DNA from: Flavobacteriales bacterium | GTDB taxonomy: Bacteria > Bacteroidota > Bacteroidia > Flavobacteriales_F > PHOS-HE28 | DNA: 64,000 nt | Reading direction: 5' to 3' | Assembly (NCBI GenBank): GCA_016710965.1 | Contig: JADJTW010000013.1 | Location: forward strand, 1-64,000 | Shown here: positions 36,992 to 45,582 of the stretch, piece after piece | Position numbering within the stretch: position 1 is the first letter of the stretch | Layout: each line of letters opens with the position of its first letter | Made by a program: the position numbers and the translations under genes | Notes under the pieces: model-generated | Databases searched by the model: none | The model's input: only the letters and a program-made list of their open reading frames with translations | Told to the model about the DNA's origin: nothing

Positions 36992-38056
36992 TCAAGCAGG
37001 AATGGGCTTCAGCACGCGTTCCATCACTGCTGTGCAAAGGTCGTTGAAAGGAGCGGCCGCCGGGGTATCGCCTTGCAATACGGCAGGCCGACCGACATCG
37101 CCGGCTTCGCGCACGCTTTGCACCAGTGGAACTTCGCCAAGGAAGGGTACTTTCAGTTCTGCGGCCAGGGCCTGCGCGCCGCCCTTTCCGAAGATGTAGT
37201 ACTTGTTGTTGGGCAACTCCGCAGGCGTGAACCACGCCATGTTCTCGACGATGCCGAGCACCGGAACGTTCACGCTCGGCAGGTTGAAAAGACCAACGCC
37301 CTTGCGCGCATCGATGAGCGCGACGGCCTGCGGTGTACTGACGATGATCGCGCCCGTGAGCGGAACTGCTTGCACGAGCGAAAGATGGATATCGCCGGTG
37401 CCGGGCGGAAGGTCGATGAACATCACATCGAGCTCGCCCCAGTCCGCGTCCTTGATCAATTGCTCCAATGCTTTGGTGGCCATGGGGCCGCGCCATGCAA
37501 TGGCTTGGGAAGGATCGGCGAAGAAGCCGATGCTCAGCAGCTTCACGCCATAGCTCTCTACCGGAACGATCAAACGTTTGCCATCCTTCTCGATGGTCGT
37601 AGGCCGCTCATGCACCACATCGAACATCAATGGCATGCTGGGCCCGTAGATATCAGCATCGATCAGGCCCACTTTCAAGCCGCGCGCTGCAAGCCCGGCG
37701 GCGAGGTTCGCCGTTATGGTGCTCTTGCCCACGCCGCCCTTGCCACTTGCGATGGCGATGATGTGCTTCACCTTGGGCAGCACCTTGCGCACGTTAGCAC
37801 GTTCTCCGCTCAAGGGGTTCACGGTCACCACCACCTTCACTTCCTTCCCCAAGGCTTGTTGCAGATTGAAGACCACAGCCTCTTCCATGCGCTTTCGGCT
37901 GTGCATGGCCGGATTGCTCACCTCCACCGTGACATGCACGGCATCCTCGTCGACGACCACCTCGCGTACGAGGTCGAGTTCCACGATGTCCTTCTTCAGG
38001 TCGGGTTCAATGATGCGGGAAAGCGCGGTGCGGATGGCTTCCTGAGTGATGGGCAT
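36992..38056 (-). CDS. mrp: Mrp/ApbC-type P-loop ATPase, iron-sulfur carrier
   Basis: N-terminal ~90 residues are a DUF59/MIP18-like domain (LDLVREVVVDEDAVHVTVEV). Then IASGKGGVGKSTITANLAAG (deviant Walker A at about 105-113), LIDADIYGPSMPLMF and IDLPPGTGDIHLSLVQ follow. The usual C-terminal CxxC is absent: VENMAWFTPAELPNNKYYIF takes its place, as is common in Bacteroidota, so cluster binding must differ from E. coli ApbC. 354 residues. Downstream is the NifU-like gene. Confidence 0.93.
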   Translation of the reverse strand: MPITQEAIRTALSRIIEPDLKKDIVELDLVREVVVDEDAVHVTVEVSNPAMHSRKRMEEAVVFNLQQALGKEVKVVVTVNPLSGERANVRKVLPKVKHIIAIASGKGGVGKSTITANLAAGLAARGLKVGLIDADIYGPSMPLMFDVVHERPTTIEKDGKRLIVPVESYGVKLLSIGFFADPSQAIAWRGPMATKALEQLIKDADWGELDVMFIDLPPGTGDIHLSLVQAVPLTGAIIVSTPQAVALIDARKGVGLFNLPSVNVPVLGIVENMAWFTPAELPNNKYYIFGKGGAQALAAELKVPFLGEVPLVQSVREAGDVGRPAVLQGDTPAAAPFNDLCTAVMERVLKPIPA

Positions 38057-38114
38057 GGCTATCGGTGCGCGAAACTACTCCGTGTGCGGGTTCGCGTCAT
38101 GCAACAAGGCACGC

Positions 38115-38570
38115 TCAGGAGCGGTGACCTTGCTCGTCCTTATTCGTGGCGCTCACATCCACTCCATCATTCTCCAATAGCCACAGCTGCGCCATCGAGG
38201 GGTCATTGAAGAACGCAACGCTCAGTGGCGAAGGGGATGGGATGGTGTTCACCATCTTGTCCACGGCGATCACATTCAGCCCATCGCTGCTGCTCACGAT
38301 GGCGATCCGCTTGAGGCCGGCCTCCACGAAGTGCGGAATGATCTCCTTCTCGCTCCATGCGCGGTCCACATACAGGATAGGGCCCATCTGCCGTGCATCG
38401 CTCAGGAAGTATTTCAGGCCGAATTCCTTCACCGCGTTGAGTACCTGCATGGAGGGTTCACGGTAGGCTTCGCCGGTGGCGTTGCCGGTCCAGATGAGGC
38501 GGACCAATTGCATGTGGGTATCGACCTCGATGCGAGCGACTGGGCTCTCGAAGATGGTGCGTGCTTCCAT
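38115..38570 (-). CDS. STAS/SpoIIAA-like hypothetical protein
   Basis: From the Met at 38570 (MEARTIFESPVARIEVDTHM) the 151-residue protein reads ARIEVDTHMQLVRLIWTGNA, then LNAVKEFGLKYFLSDARQMG, and ends with a helix around FNDPSMAQLWLL. This alternating beta-alpha order, with the Asp-Ala-Arg turn, is reminiscent of SpoIIAA-like/STAS folds found in many Bacteroidota stand-alone proteins. No catalytic residues are recognised. An upstream extension to 38633 is possible; its start overlaps the 3' end of the next gene. Confidence 0.6.
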   Translation of the reverse strand: MEARTIFESPVARIEVDTHMQLVRLIWTGNATGEAYREPSMQVLNAVKEFGLKYFLSDARQMGPILYVDRAWSEKEIIPHFVEAGLKRIAIVSSSDGLNVIAVDKMVNTIPSPSPLSVAFFNDPSMAQLWLLENDGVDVSATNKDEQGHRS

Positions 38571-38629
38571 GGCGATGTGATCCAGTGGTAAAAGGTACGC
38601 AGCAGGCCCTGCCGATGGCGCAGCAGCCT

Positions 38630-38995
38630 TCACAATCCCAGTTCCACCATCGGATCCCAGAATTTCCTGGCGAAGTCATCAACCTGGTCGTCCTTCACTT
38701 TCACGCCTTCCTTCTCGAGCAGCCGCTGCATGCGGTCATCGGGGCCGAAATGGTGCTTGCCGCTGAGGATGCCCGCGCTGTTCACCACACGGTGCGCAGG
38801 AACGGCTGGCTTCACGGTGTGCGCGTTGTTCATGCAATAGCCCACGATGCGGGCAGAGCGTGCCGCACCAAGATATTTCGCAATAGCACCATAGCTGGTC
38901 ACGCGTCCCTTGGGGATCTGGCGTACCACGTCCATCACGTCCCCAAAGAAGTCGCGCTCCTGAACGGCATTGTTGATCAGCGTACGCTTTGCCAT
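38630..38995 (-). CDS. Alkyltransferase-like protein (MGMT family, non-catalytic)
   Basis: A 121-residue DNA-binding domain of the O6-methylguanine-DNA methyltransferase type. QIPKGRVTSYGAIAKYLGAA is the minor-groove helix-turn-helix with the Arg finger region. The active-site PCHR is replaced by PAHR (residues 66-69), so the acceptor Cys is missing. That defines alkyltransferase-like proteins, which bind O6-alkylguanine and recruit nucleotide excision repair rather than reversing damage; TTHA1564 of Thermus has the same substitution. The remaining fold, including GILSGKHHFGPDDRMQRLLE, is intact. Confidence 0.9.
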   Translation of the reverse strand: MAKRTLINNAVQERDFFGDVMDVVRQIPKGRVTSYGAIAKYLGAARSARIVGYCMNNAHTVKPAVPAHRVVNSAGILSGKHHFGPDDRMQRLLEKEGVKVKDDQVDDFARKFWDPMVELGL

Positions 38996-39054
38996 GGTTC
39001 ATACCGTAATGGACACAATGATCACGAAGGAATTCCCTTTGCGCCCTTTGCGGT

Positions 39055-39735
39055 TCAATGGATCCCGAAACGAACGTAATGGATGGTGCGGCCTTCGGCA
39101 AGCCACATCTGTTCGTAGTACGTGCGGATGTTCAGCACGGCCTGTTCTGTTGGTGATACGCGCTGGACCAGATCGGCATACACGTTCGCGCTCTGCTCGT
39201 GGACCGGGAGCTTGTGCTCCGCGATCTGCTCCAAGGTGTACTCGTAGAGCAGCGGGCTATCCGTCTTCAGGTGGATGATCCCGCCGGGCTTGAGGATCTC
39301 CTTGTAACGCGCCAGGAAAAGCGGGCTGGTGAGCCGCTTGCGCGCTTTGCCGATCTGCGGATCGGAGAACGTGAGCCAGATCTCATCCGCTTCCCGAGGA
39401 CCGAAGCAGTGCAGAAGATGATCAACGTGAGTACGCAGGAAGCCGACGTTGGTGAGCCCTTCCTCCTTCGCGGTGCGCGCACCACGCCAGATGCGCGCGC
39501 CCTTGATGTCCACCCCGAGGTAGTTGCGGTGTGGGTTCAACCGGGCCAGGCCCACCGTGTACTCCCCTCCGCCGCAGCCTAACTCAAGTACCAAGGGTGC
39601 TTCGCGCTTGAAGAGCCTGGCGTTCCATTTTCCCTTGAATAGGAAACCGCCTTGCATGAGCTCGGTGAACGTCGGCTGCACGACATGGTCGAACGTGAGG
39701 TTCTCTGCGAAGCGGGAGAGCTTGTTCTTGCCCAT
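39055..39735 (-). CDS. trmB: tRNA (guanine-N7-)-methyltransferase
   Basis: Methylates G46 of tRNAs. From 39735, MGKNKLSRFAENLTFDHVVQ is the Bacteroidota-type N-terminus. The SAM motif is LVLELGCGGGEYTVGLARLN, EIWLTFSDPQIGKARKRLTS contains the catalytic-loop pattern, and GGIIHLKTDSPLLYEYTL follows. 226 residues. An ORF extension to 39843 is not part of the gene. Divergent from the glycosyltransferase gene. Confidence 0.95.
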   Translation of the reverse strand: MGKNKLSRFAENLTFDHVVQPTFTELMQGGFLFKGKWNARLFKREAPLVLELGCGGGEYTVGLARLNPHRNYLGVDIKGARIWRGARTAKEEGLTNVGFLRTHVDHLLHCFGPREADEIWLTFSDPQIGKARKRLTSPLFLARYKEILKPGGIIHLKTDSPLLYEYTLEQIAEHKLPVHEQSANVYADLVQRVSPTEQAVLNIRTYYEQMWLAEGRTIHYVRFGIH

Positions 39736-39895
39736 TGAAAAGGGCGGCGAAAGTAGGCTGCAAGCGGCAAGGGCATTTACCGCAACGACGCAGCGAACAC
39801 AACGACCCTTTAAGGGGAACTCCGATACCCTTGCGTTGCGCATTCGTTGCGTTCGCCATGCCGTTGCGGCCAGCTATTCTCCCACCTTCGCCCCG

Positions 39896-40966
39896 ATGTT
39901 CAATGGTGCGCGCATCCTGGTGGCTCCGCTCGATTGGGGCTTGGGGCATGCCGCACGGTGCGTACCCATCATCCAACGTCTCCTGGATCACGATGCAACC
40001 CCGATCCTCGGCGCCGATGGTGGTCCGCTAGGGTTGTTGGGCATGGAGTTCCCGCAACTGGAGCACGTTCGCATTCCGGGCATGGACGTGCGCTACTCGA
40101 AGAGCAGCAGCCAGCTCTGGAGCATGGCGCAGCAATTCCCCGCCATGGTGCGCAGCGTTCAGGCCGAGCGTGCAGCATTCGATCGCCTGCGTCATCAGCT
40201 CCGACTCGATGCGGTCATAAGCGACCAGCGGTTCGGGATCCGAAGCGCGGAACTGCCGAGCGTGATCATCACCCATCAGGTGTTCCCTTTCACACCCTTG
40301 GTGCAAGCTGCTTTGCGGAAGGTCAATCTCCACCATATCGCCCGTTTCGATCGCTGTTGGGTCATGGACGAGCCGAAGGCGCCTGGATTGGCAGGTGAAC
40401 TCTCGCATGGACGATCACTGCCTGCGAACGCACGGTACATCGGGACGGTGAGCCGCATGGCTTCGCCGAAGGCGACAGTCAAGAAGCGCTATGGTGTTGC
40501 AGCCGTGATCAGTGGGCCCGAACCGCAGCGCACACTGTTGGAGCAATTGCTCATTGATCAACTTCGATCGATGGAGGGGGAACACTTGCTGGTCCTTGGC
40601 CAACCGAATTCAGCCCGCGAAGCACGAATCGGCAACCTCACGATCCGCTCGCACCTTTCCGGGCTCGAACTGACCAAGGCGCTGCTTGCCTCGGACCTGA
40701 TCGTTTCGCGCAGCGGTTACACCACCTTGATGGACCTGGCGGCGATCGGTCGCTCGGCGTTGATCGTTCCTACGCCCGGCCAGGCAGAGCAGGAGTACCT
40801 CGCAGAATTGCATGCACGTACAGGACGCTTCATGGTGCAGCACCAGGACAAACTTGACGTTAGCGCCGCGATGGCACGCTCCACAGCCTTGGTCGCACCG
40901 CCACTGGCCCCCCATACTCCGCTGTTGGAACAGGCTTTGAAAGACCTCGTCGGCCTTCTCCGTTGA
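39896..40966 (+). CDS. MurG-like (GT28-type) glycosyltransferase family protein
   Basis: A 356-residue soluble GT-B protein. The opening ILVAPLDWGLGHAARCVPII is the Gly-rich acceptor/donor loop, and in the C-terminal half LASDLIVSRSGYTTLMDLAA followed by GRSALIVPTPGQAEQEYLAE is the nucleotide-sugar binding signature. This resembles MurG and the UDP-glycosyltransferase/MurG superfamily; the Bacteroidota orthologues have no assigned substrate. No membrane segment. The next gene starts 23 bp later. Confidence 0.85.
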   Translation: MFNGARILVAPLDWGLGHAARCVPIIQRLLDHDATPILGADGGPLGLLGMEFPQLEHVRIPGMDVRYSKSSSQLWSMAQQFPAMVRSVQAERAAFDRLRHQLRLDAVISDQRFGIRSAELPSVIITHQVFPFTPLVQAALRKVNLHHIARFDRCWVMDEPKAPGLAGELSHGRSLPANARYIGTVSRMASPKATVKKRYGVAAVISGPEPQRTLLEQLLIDQLRSMEGEHLLVLGQPNSAREARIGNLTIRSHLSGLELTKALLASDLIVSRSGYTTLMDLAAIGRSALIVPTPGQAEQEYLAELHARTGRFMVQHQDKLDVSAAMARSTALVAPPLAPHTPLLEQALKDLVGLLR

Positions 40967-40989
40967 GCACCTCTTACTTTTCGCCTTCC

Positions 40990-42237
40990 ATGAAGTTCAT
41001 CGCAACGCTATCCGTTCTCGTTTCCGCTCTCTGGTGCATTCCGTGCCATGCGCAATATGACCTTGACCAGCATTTGCGCAGGATCGAGGAACAGCACGCG
41101 CGCTTGCAGGAGCAGGAGAAGGCCATGATCGCGCGCTTGGACTCAGCGAAGCTCGCGATCGTGCGACGCGACCTGACGGCGAAGGGGCTGCCGAAACTGG
41201 AAACCGGCGATGAGGTGATCGTACATCCCGGCCACATGCTCGTGTACAGCGAAAAGTTCGAAGTGCCGAAGTGGACGGCGCACATCGCCACGCCCGACCT
41301 GATCACGGGCAACCTCGCACGCATCGATTCCTTCCTTCCCGACCCGCAGGTGAAGACCGGCACCGCCGTGACCGTCGACTATTGGAACAGCGGCTACGAT
41401 CGCGGCCACATGGTGCCCAGCGCCGACATGCGATGGAACTATGAAGCATTGAAAGGCACTTACTACTACTCCAACGTTTGCCCGCAGGTGCCCGAACTGA
41501 ACCGAGGCACATGGGCCGAGCTGGAGGATTGGGGCCGACGGTATGTGAACTTCAGCAAGCGACGCCTCTTCATCGTAACCGGTCCGGTGCTTCGCGATGG
41601 GCTGCCCACCATGCAGAAGACCGATCGCCAGAACGAAGTAGCCATTCCGGAACTGTTCTGGAAGGTGATCGCCGACCTCGATGGCGACAAGCCGAAGGCC
41701 ATCGCGTTCGTCATGCGCAACGCAGCCCAGGAATACCCTCCCATCAGCTATGCGGTTACGGTGGACAGTGTGGAAGCCCTCACCGGCCTGGATTTCTTCT
41801 CCGCGCTCGATGATGCCACGGAGGACAGGATCGAGGCCATGCGGGAGCCGAAGGACTGGTACGCCGAGGGCGACCCTTTCTTCGGTGAGGTTGAACCGTT
41901 GAAGGCGCCATTGCCCAAGGGCATGTTCAACACCGTGCAGGCCAAGTACCACATAGGGCAAACCTCCACTATTTGCGGCACCGTGGTGAGCACGCGCAAG
42001 ACGGCGAAGGCCAAGGCGATCTACCTCAACTTCGACCGCATGCACCCGCATCAGGATTTCTACGCCACCATCTGGGAATACAACGGACCGAACTTCAGTT
42101 ACGATCCCGAGGTGTACCTGATGAACAAGAAGATCTGCGTCACGGGGAAAGTCACGATCTACGACGACATCCCGCGGATCAGCATCAACAACGAGTCGGA
42201 GGTGCGCACCTTCGAGGAGGCCGCTACCGGGAAGTGA
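40990..42237 (+). CDS. Secreted DNA/RNA non-specific endonuclease with OB-fold tail
   Basis: Start 40990 gives a signal peptide, MKFIATLSVLVSALWCIPCH, with a cut near CHA-QYD. A coiled-coil segment rich in Glu/Gln/Arg follows. The NUC domain contains YDRGHMVPSADMRWNYEALK, with the catalytic His of DRGH, then YYSNVCPQVPELNRGTWAEL with the Mg-binding Asn. After about residue 310 the OB-fold-like region (AKYHIGQTSTICGTVVSTRK, ICVTGKVTIYDDIPRISINN) could bind nucleic acid. It likely acts in the periplasm or medium. Its stop forms TGATCA with that of the convergent histidine kinase. Confidence 0.9.
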   Translation: MKFIATLSVLVSALWCIPCHAQYDLDQHLRRIEEQHARLQEQEKAMIARLDSAKLAIVRRDLTAKGLPKLETGDEVIVHPGHMLVYSEKFEVPKWTAHIATPDLITGNLARIDSFLPDPQVKTGTAVTVDYWNSGYDRGHMVPSADMRWNYEALKGTYYYSNVCPQVPELNRGTWAELEDWGRRYVNFSKRRLFIVTGPVLRDGLPTMQKTDRQNEVAIPELFWKVIADLDGDKPKAIAFVMRNAAQEYPPISYAVTVDSVEALTGLDFFSALDDATEDRIEAMREPKDWYAEGDPFFGEVEPLKAPLPKGMFNTVQAKYHIGQTSTICGTVVSTRKTAKAKAIYLNFDRMHPHQDFYATIWEYNGPNFSYDPEVYLMNKKICVTGKVTIYDDIPRISINNESEVRTFEEAATGK

Positions 42238-43278
42238 TCACTCCGCAGCCTGCAGGGTGAAAGTGAAGGTGGTGCCCTTGCCTTCCTCGCTACGCACAGT
42301 GATGGTCTGCCCGTGCGCATCGATGATATGCTTGACGATGGCAAGGCCCAGGCCCGAGCCGCCTTCATTGCGCGCACGGCTCTTGCCCACCCGGTAGAAC
42401 CTCTCGAACAGGCGTGGCAGATGCTCGGGACTGATACCGATGCCGTCATCGCTCACCTCCACCACGCGCTGCTCGCCCAACGCATAGCTCGTGATGGTGC
42501 ATGTGCCTCCGTTGCGACCGTAGTTGATGGCATTGTTGATCAGGTTCAGGAAGACCTGGCCTAACCGGCTGCGATCGGCCGACACCAGCACCCCCGCTTC
42601 CACATCGTTGCGCAGGGCCACCCCCTTCTCCTTGGCATGCATCTCGATGGCTTCGATCGTCTCGGTCACCACGGTGCGCAGGTCGGTGCGTTCCACGCGC
42701 AGTTCCATCACGCCGCTCTCGAGCTTGGTGATCATGTCCAGGTCCTCCACGATCTTCATCAGCCTGTCCACGCCATTGCTTGCGCGGTTGAGGAAATCGC
42801 GGTTCACCTTCTCGTCTTCCAGGCCTCCTTCGAGCAAGGTGAGCACGTAGCCCTGTATGTTGAAGATGGGCGTCTTGAGCTCGTGCGCGAGGTTGCCGAT
42901 GAACTCGCGGCGGAACTGCTCGCGCTCCTGCAACTCGCGGATCTCGCTTCGCCGCTCGCTCGCCCACTCCATCACTTCGGCGTTCACCCGGCTCAGTTCG
43001 TCGCCCTTCGGCGTCTCCTCCGATGCAGTGCCGCGGCTGCGCTTGAGGTCATGCACCGTGCGATAGAGCACCTTGATCCGGTTATGCACGAAACGCTCGA
43101 TCCCGAAGTAGAAGGTGATGTACGCCACGATGAGCACCAGCAATGCGCAGAGGAAGGGCCACCACGCCGACCAAGCCGAGTGGGCGATGTCGGGTGAAAT
43201 GCCGGCGAGCAAGCCGCCGACCACCGCTACGGCGAGTGCCGCAAGCAAGGCGACCTGTCGCGTGGTGAGCTGCCCCAT
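42238..43278 (-). CDS. PhoR-like sensor histidine kinase
   Basis: Two N-terminal membrane segments (about residues 8-26 and 40-57) enclose almost no periplasmic domain. A short linker follows, then the H box FIGNLAHELKTPIFNIQGYV, the N box LINNAINYGRNGG, DDGIGISPEHLPRLFERFYR (G1 and F) and GSGLGLAIVKHIIDAHG (G2), so it is catalytically complete. 346 residues. The small sensing domain suggests control by a partner such as the phosphate transporter encoded divergently. No response regulator gene is adjacent. Confidence 0.93.
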   Translation of the reverse strand: MGQLTTRQVALLAALAVAVVGGLLAGISPDIAHSAWSAWWPFLCALLVLIVAYITFYFGIERFVHNRIKVLYRTVHDLKRSRGTASEETPKGDELSRVNAEVMEWASERRSEIRELQEREQFRREFIGNLAHELKTPIFNIQGYVLTLLEGGLEDEKVNRDFLNRASNGVDRLMKIVEDLDMITKLESGVMELRVERTDLRTVVTETIEAIEMHAKEKGVALRNDVEAGVLVSADRSRLGQVFLNLINNAINYGRNGGTCTITSYALGEQRVVEVSDDGIGISPEHLPRLFERFYRVGKSRARNEGGSGLGLAIVKHIIDAHGQTITVRSEEGKGTTFTFTLQAAE

Positions 43279-43389
43279 GGCGGCTAAGGTATTGGGGGCG
43301 CGCGCCGCGCGATGGCGACAGATGGATACTTAACCTTCCCGAAACATCGCGCAGGTACATTGCTCCCCGGCGCTCATAGCGCACTTCGC

Positions 43390-45075
43390 ATGCGCTTCGG
43401 CATACTGGAATTCCTTACGCTCGCTGGCTCCCTCGGCCTCTTCATCTATGGCATGAAGGTGATGAGCGAGGGCCTCCAGAAAGTGGCCAGCCGTGGCACC
43501 CGCACCGTCCTGCGCGCCATGACCTCCAATCGGTTCGCAGGGGTGCTCACCGGATTCGTTAGCACGGCCGTGATCCAGAGCAGCAGCGCCGCCACGGTGA
43601 TGACGGTGAGCTTCGTGAACGCCGGTCTGCTCAATGTACGGCAGGCCATCAGCGTGATCATGGGCGCCAACATCGGCACCACGATCAAGGCGCTGCTCTT
43701 CAGCTGGGCCGCCATGTCCGATATGAGCGTGACCAAGCTGGCCGTCCCGCTCATCGGCATCGCCTTCCCGCTTCTCTTCCTGAAGACGCCCCGTGCGCGC
43801 GCCGGCGCCGAGTTCCTCATGGGCACCGCCCTCCTCTTCCTGGGCATCGAATTCATGAAGCATGCGGTACCCGCTCCATCGGCCGAAGCCCTGGCCTTCC
43901 TCCACGACCTGAGCGACCGCGGACTGCTGAGCGTGCTGCTTTTCGTGCTCATCGGTACCGCGCTCACGGCCGTGATCCAATCCTCCAGCGCCTCCATCGC
44001 GCTCACCCTGGTGCTGGTGGAGAACGGCACCATCGGTTATGATATGGCCGCCGCGCTGGTGCTGGGCGAGAACATCGGCACCACGATCACGGCCAACATC
44101 GCCGCACTGGTGGCCAACGCATGGGCCAAGCGCGCCGCCCGCGCCCATCTGCTCTTCAACATCATCGGGGTGGCATGGGCGCTCCTGCTCTTCAGGCCCT
44201 ACCTCAACGCCATCGACCTGGTCGTCACCGAGCTCTTCGGCGCCTCGCCGTACCAGGAACAAAGCACCGTCAAATGGGCGCTTACGGGTTTGCACATTTC
44301 CTTCAACGTGATCAATACGCTATTGCTGGTGAGCTTCATCCCCACGCTCGAGCGCATCGTTACGTGGATGGTTCCCGCCCGCAATGAAGTAGATGAGGAA
44401 TACAGGCTGGAATACCTCGATGCCGACATCCCACTGACACCGGAACTATCACTGATAGAAGCGCGCAAGGAGATCGCCCGCTTCGGACGGGTGGCGCACG
44501 ACATGCTGCGCATGGTGCGCGAACTGCTCACCGCCAAGGACATGGCCCAGCGGCATGCGCTCATGGAAAAGCTAGCCCGCTCCGAGCGTATTACCGACCG
44601 CATCGAAGTGGAAGTGGGCAAGTACCTGACGAAGACCGGCGCCGAGGTGCGCAATGAAGAGATCAGCGCGCGCATCCGTGGCATGCTGGCCATCGTAGGC
44701 GATCTGGAGCGCGTGGGGGACATCTTCTTCCAGATGAGCAAATCCATGGAGCGCAAGCTGGACGAGCGCCTGTGGTTCACGCCCGAGCAACGCCAATACC
44801 TCATGGGCATGCTCGACCTGCTGGACCAGGCCTTCGCCGTGATGCACGCCAACCTGGAGGCCGACGACGGGCGGGTGAACCTCGATGGCGCCGTGGAGGT
44901 GGAGCAACGGATCAACGCCATGCGCGACCAGTTGCGACGCCTGCACCTGAAGAGCATCGAAGAAGGCGACTACAATGTGCGCAGCGGGCTGGTGTACAAC
45001 GATCTCTTCAGCAGCTGCGAGAATGTGGGCGACCACCTGATCAATGTGAGCGAGGCGCTGGCCGGCGAAATGTGA
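43390..45075 (+). CDS. Na+/phosphate cotransporter (NptA) with C-terminal PhoU-like domain
   Basis: From 43390, MRFGILEFLTLAGSLGLFIY, then GMKVMSEGLQKV, is the family N-terminus. The two QSSS motifs (AVIQSSSAATVMTVSFVNAG and AVIQSSSASIALTLVLVENG), each followed by GxNIGTT (MGANIGTTIKAL, LGENIGTTITAN), mark the inverted transport repeats. After about residue 350 a helical PhoU-like domain begins (ARFGRVAHDMLRMVRELL). 561 residues. It is divergent from the histidine kinase with 111 bp between starts, consistent with a phosphate-response pair. Its TGA abuts the convergent gene in TGATCA. Confidence 0.94.
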   Translation: MRFGILEFLTLAGSLGLFIYGMKVMSEGLQKVASRGTRTVLRAMTSNRFAGVLTGFVSTAVIQSSSAATVMTVSFVNAGLLNVRQAISVIMGANIGTTIKALLFSWAAMSDMSVTKLAVPLIGIAFPLLFLKTPRARAGAEFLMGTALLFLGIEFMKHAVPAPSAEALAFLHDLSDRGLLSVLLFVLIGTALTAVIQSSSASIALTLVLVENGTIGYDMAAALVLGENIGTTITANIAALVANAWAKRAARAHLLFNIIGVAWALLLFRPYLNAIDLVVTELFGASPYQEQSTVKWALTGLHISFNVINTLLLVSFIPTLERIVTWMVPARNEVDEEYRLEYLDADIPLTPELSLIEARKEIARFGRVAHDMLRMVRELLTAKDMAQRHALMEKLARSERITDRIEVEVGKYLTKTGAEVRNEEISARIRGMLAIVGDLERVGDIFFQMSKSMERKLDERLWFTPEQRQYLMGMLDLLDQAFAVMHANLEADDGRVNLDGAVEVEQRINAMRDQLRRLHLKSIEEGDYNVRSGLVYNDLFSSCENVGDHLINVSEALAGEM

Positions 45076-45570
45076 TCACTGAACCACGATGGCTTCGCTC
45101 ATCACGGTGTTGCTCGCGTTCAGCGTGCGATCCACCATGTAGGCGCTGATGCGGACGGTATCGCCCACGGAACTGTATGGCCAGGGCTTCAGCGCCACGC
45201 TCATCTCGCCTTCCAATGCCTTGTTCTGGCCCGTGGGCGTGATCCGGGGGATCCGGTAGTACAAGGGAAGGGCGAACTGGATGCGCACCCAGTTGCCGTT
45301 CTGCAGCTCGTCGTATTCCAGGTAGAGGTTGTAGTAGTACGCGGAACCGGTATTGAAGGGCGGCAGGTTATCGTAGGAATCGAGGCCCACATCGCCATCC
45401 CCGTCGGTGAAGGTGAAGGTGAACGAGGCTGAATCGCCCTGCTGCTCCAGCGACTTGAAGGCGATCACAGGCTCGGCAGGGAACTTCTCCTCCTTGCGGC
45501 AGCCCGCGGAGAGCGAGAATGCCAGCAGGAGCACTGCACCTAGTTTTGCCCGATCGCGATTCAGCAACAT
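45076..45570 (-). CDS. Hypothetical lipoprotein
   Basis: Start at 45570; the signal peptide LGAVLLLAFSLSAGC has a lipobox with Cys, so the product is lipid-anchored. A beta-rich sequence follows: EPVIAFKSLEQQGDSASFTF, TFTDGDGDVGLDSYDNLPPF and YYYNLYLEYDELQNGNWVRI. The DGDGDVG motif recurs in many Bacteroidota lipoproteins with an Ig-like beta sandwich and may bind calcium. About 164 residues. Function unknown. Its start codon is 12 bp from that of the divergent LuxE-like gene. Confidence 0.75.
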   Translation of the reverse strand: MLLNRDRAKLGAVLLLAFSLSAGCRKEEKFPAEPVIAFKSLEQQGDSASFTFTFTDGDGDVGLDSYDNLPPFNTGSAYYYNLYLEYDELQNGNWVRIQFALPLYYRIPRITPTGQNKALEGEMSVALKPWPYSSVGDTVRISAYMVDRTLNASNTVMSEAIVVQ

Positions 45571-45582
45571 GGTCCCAAAAGT

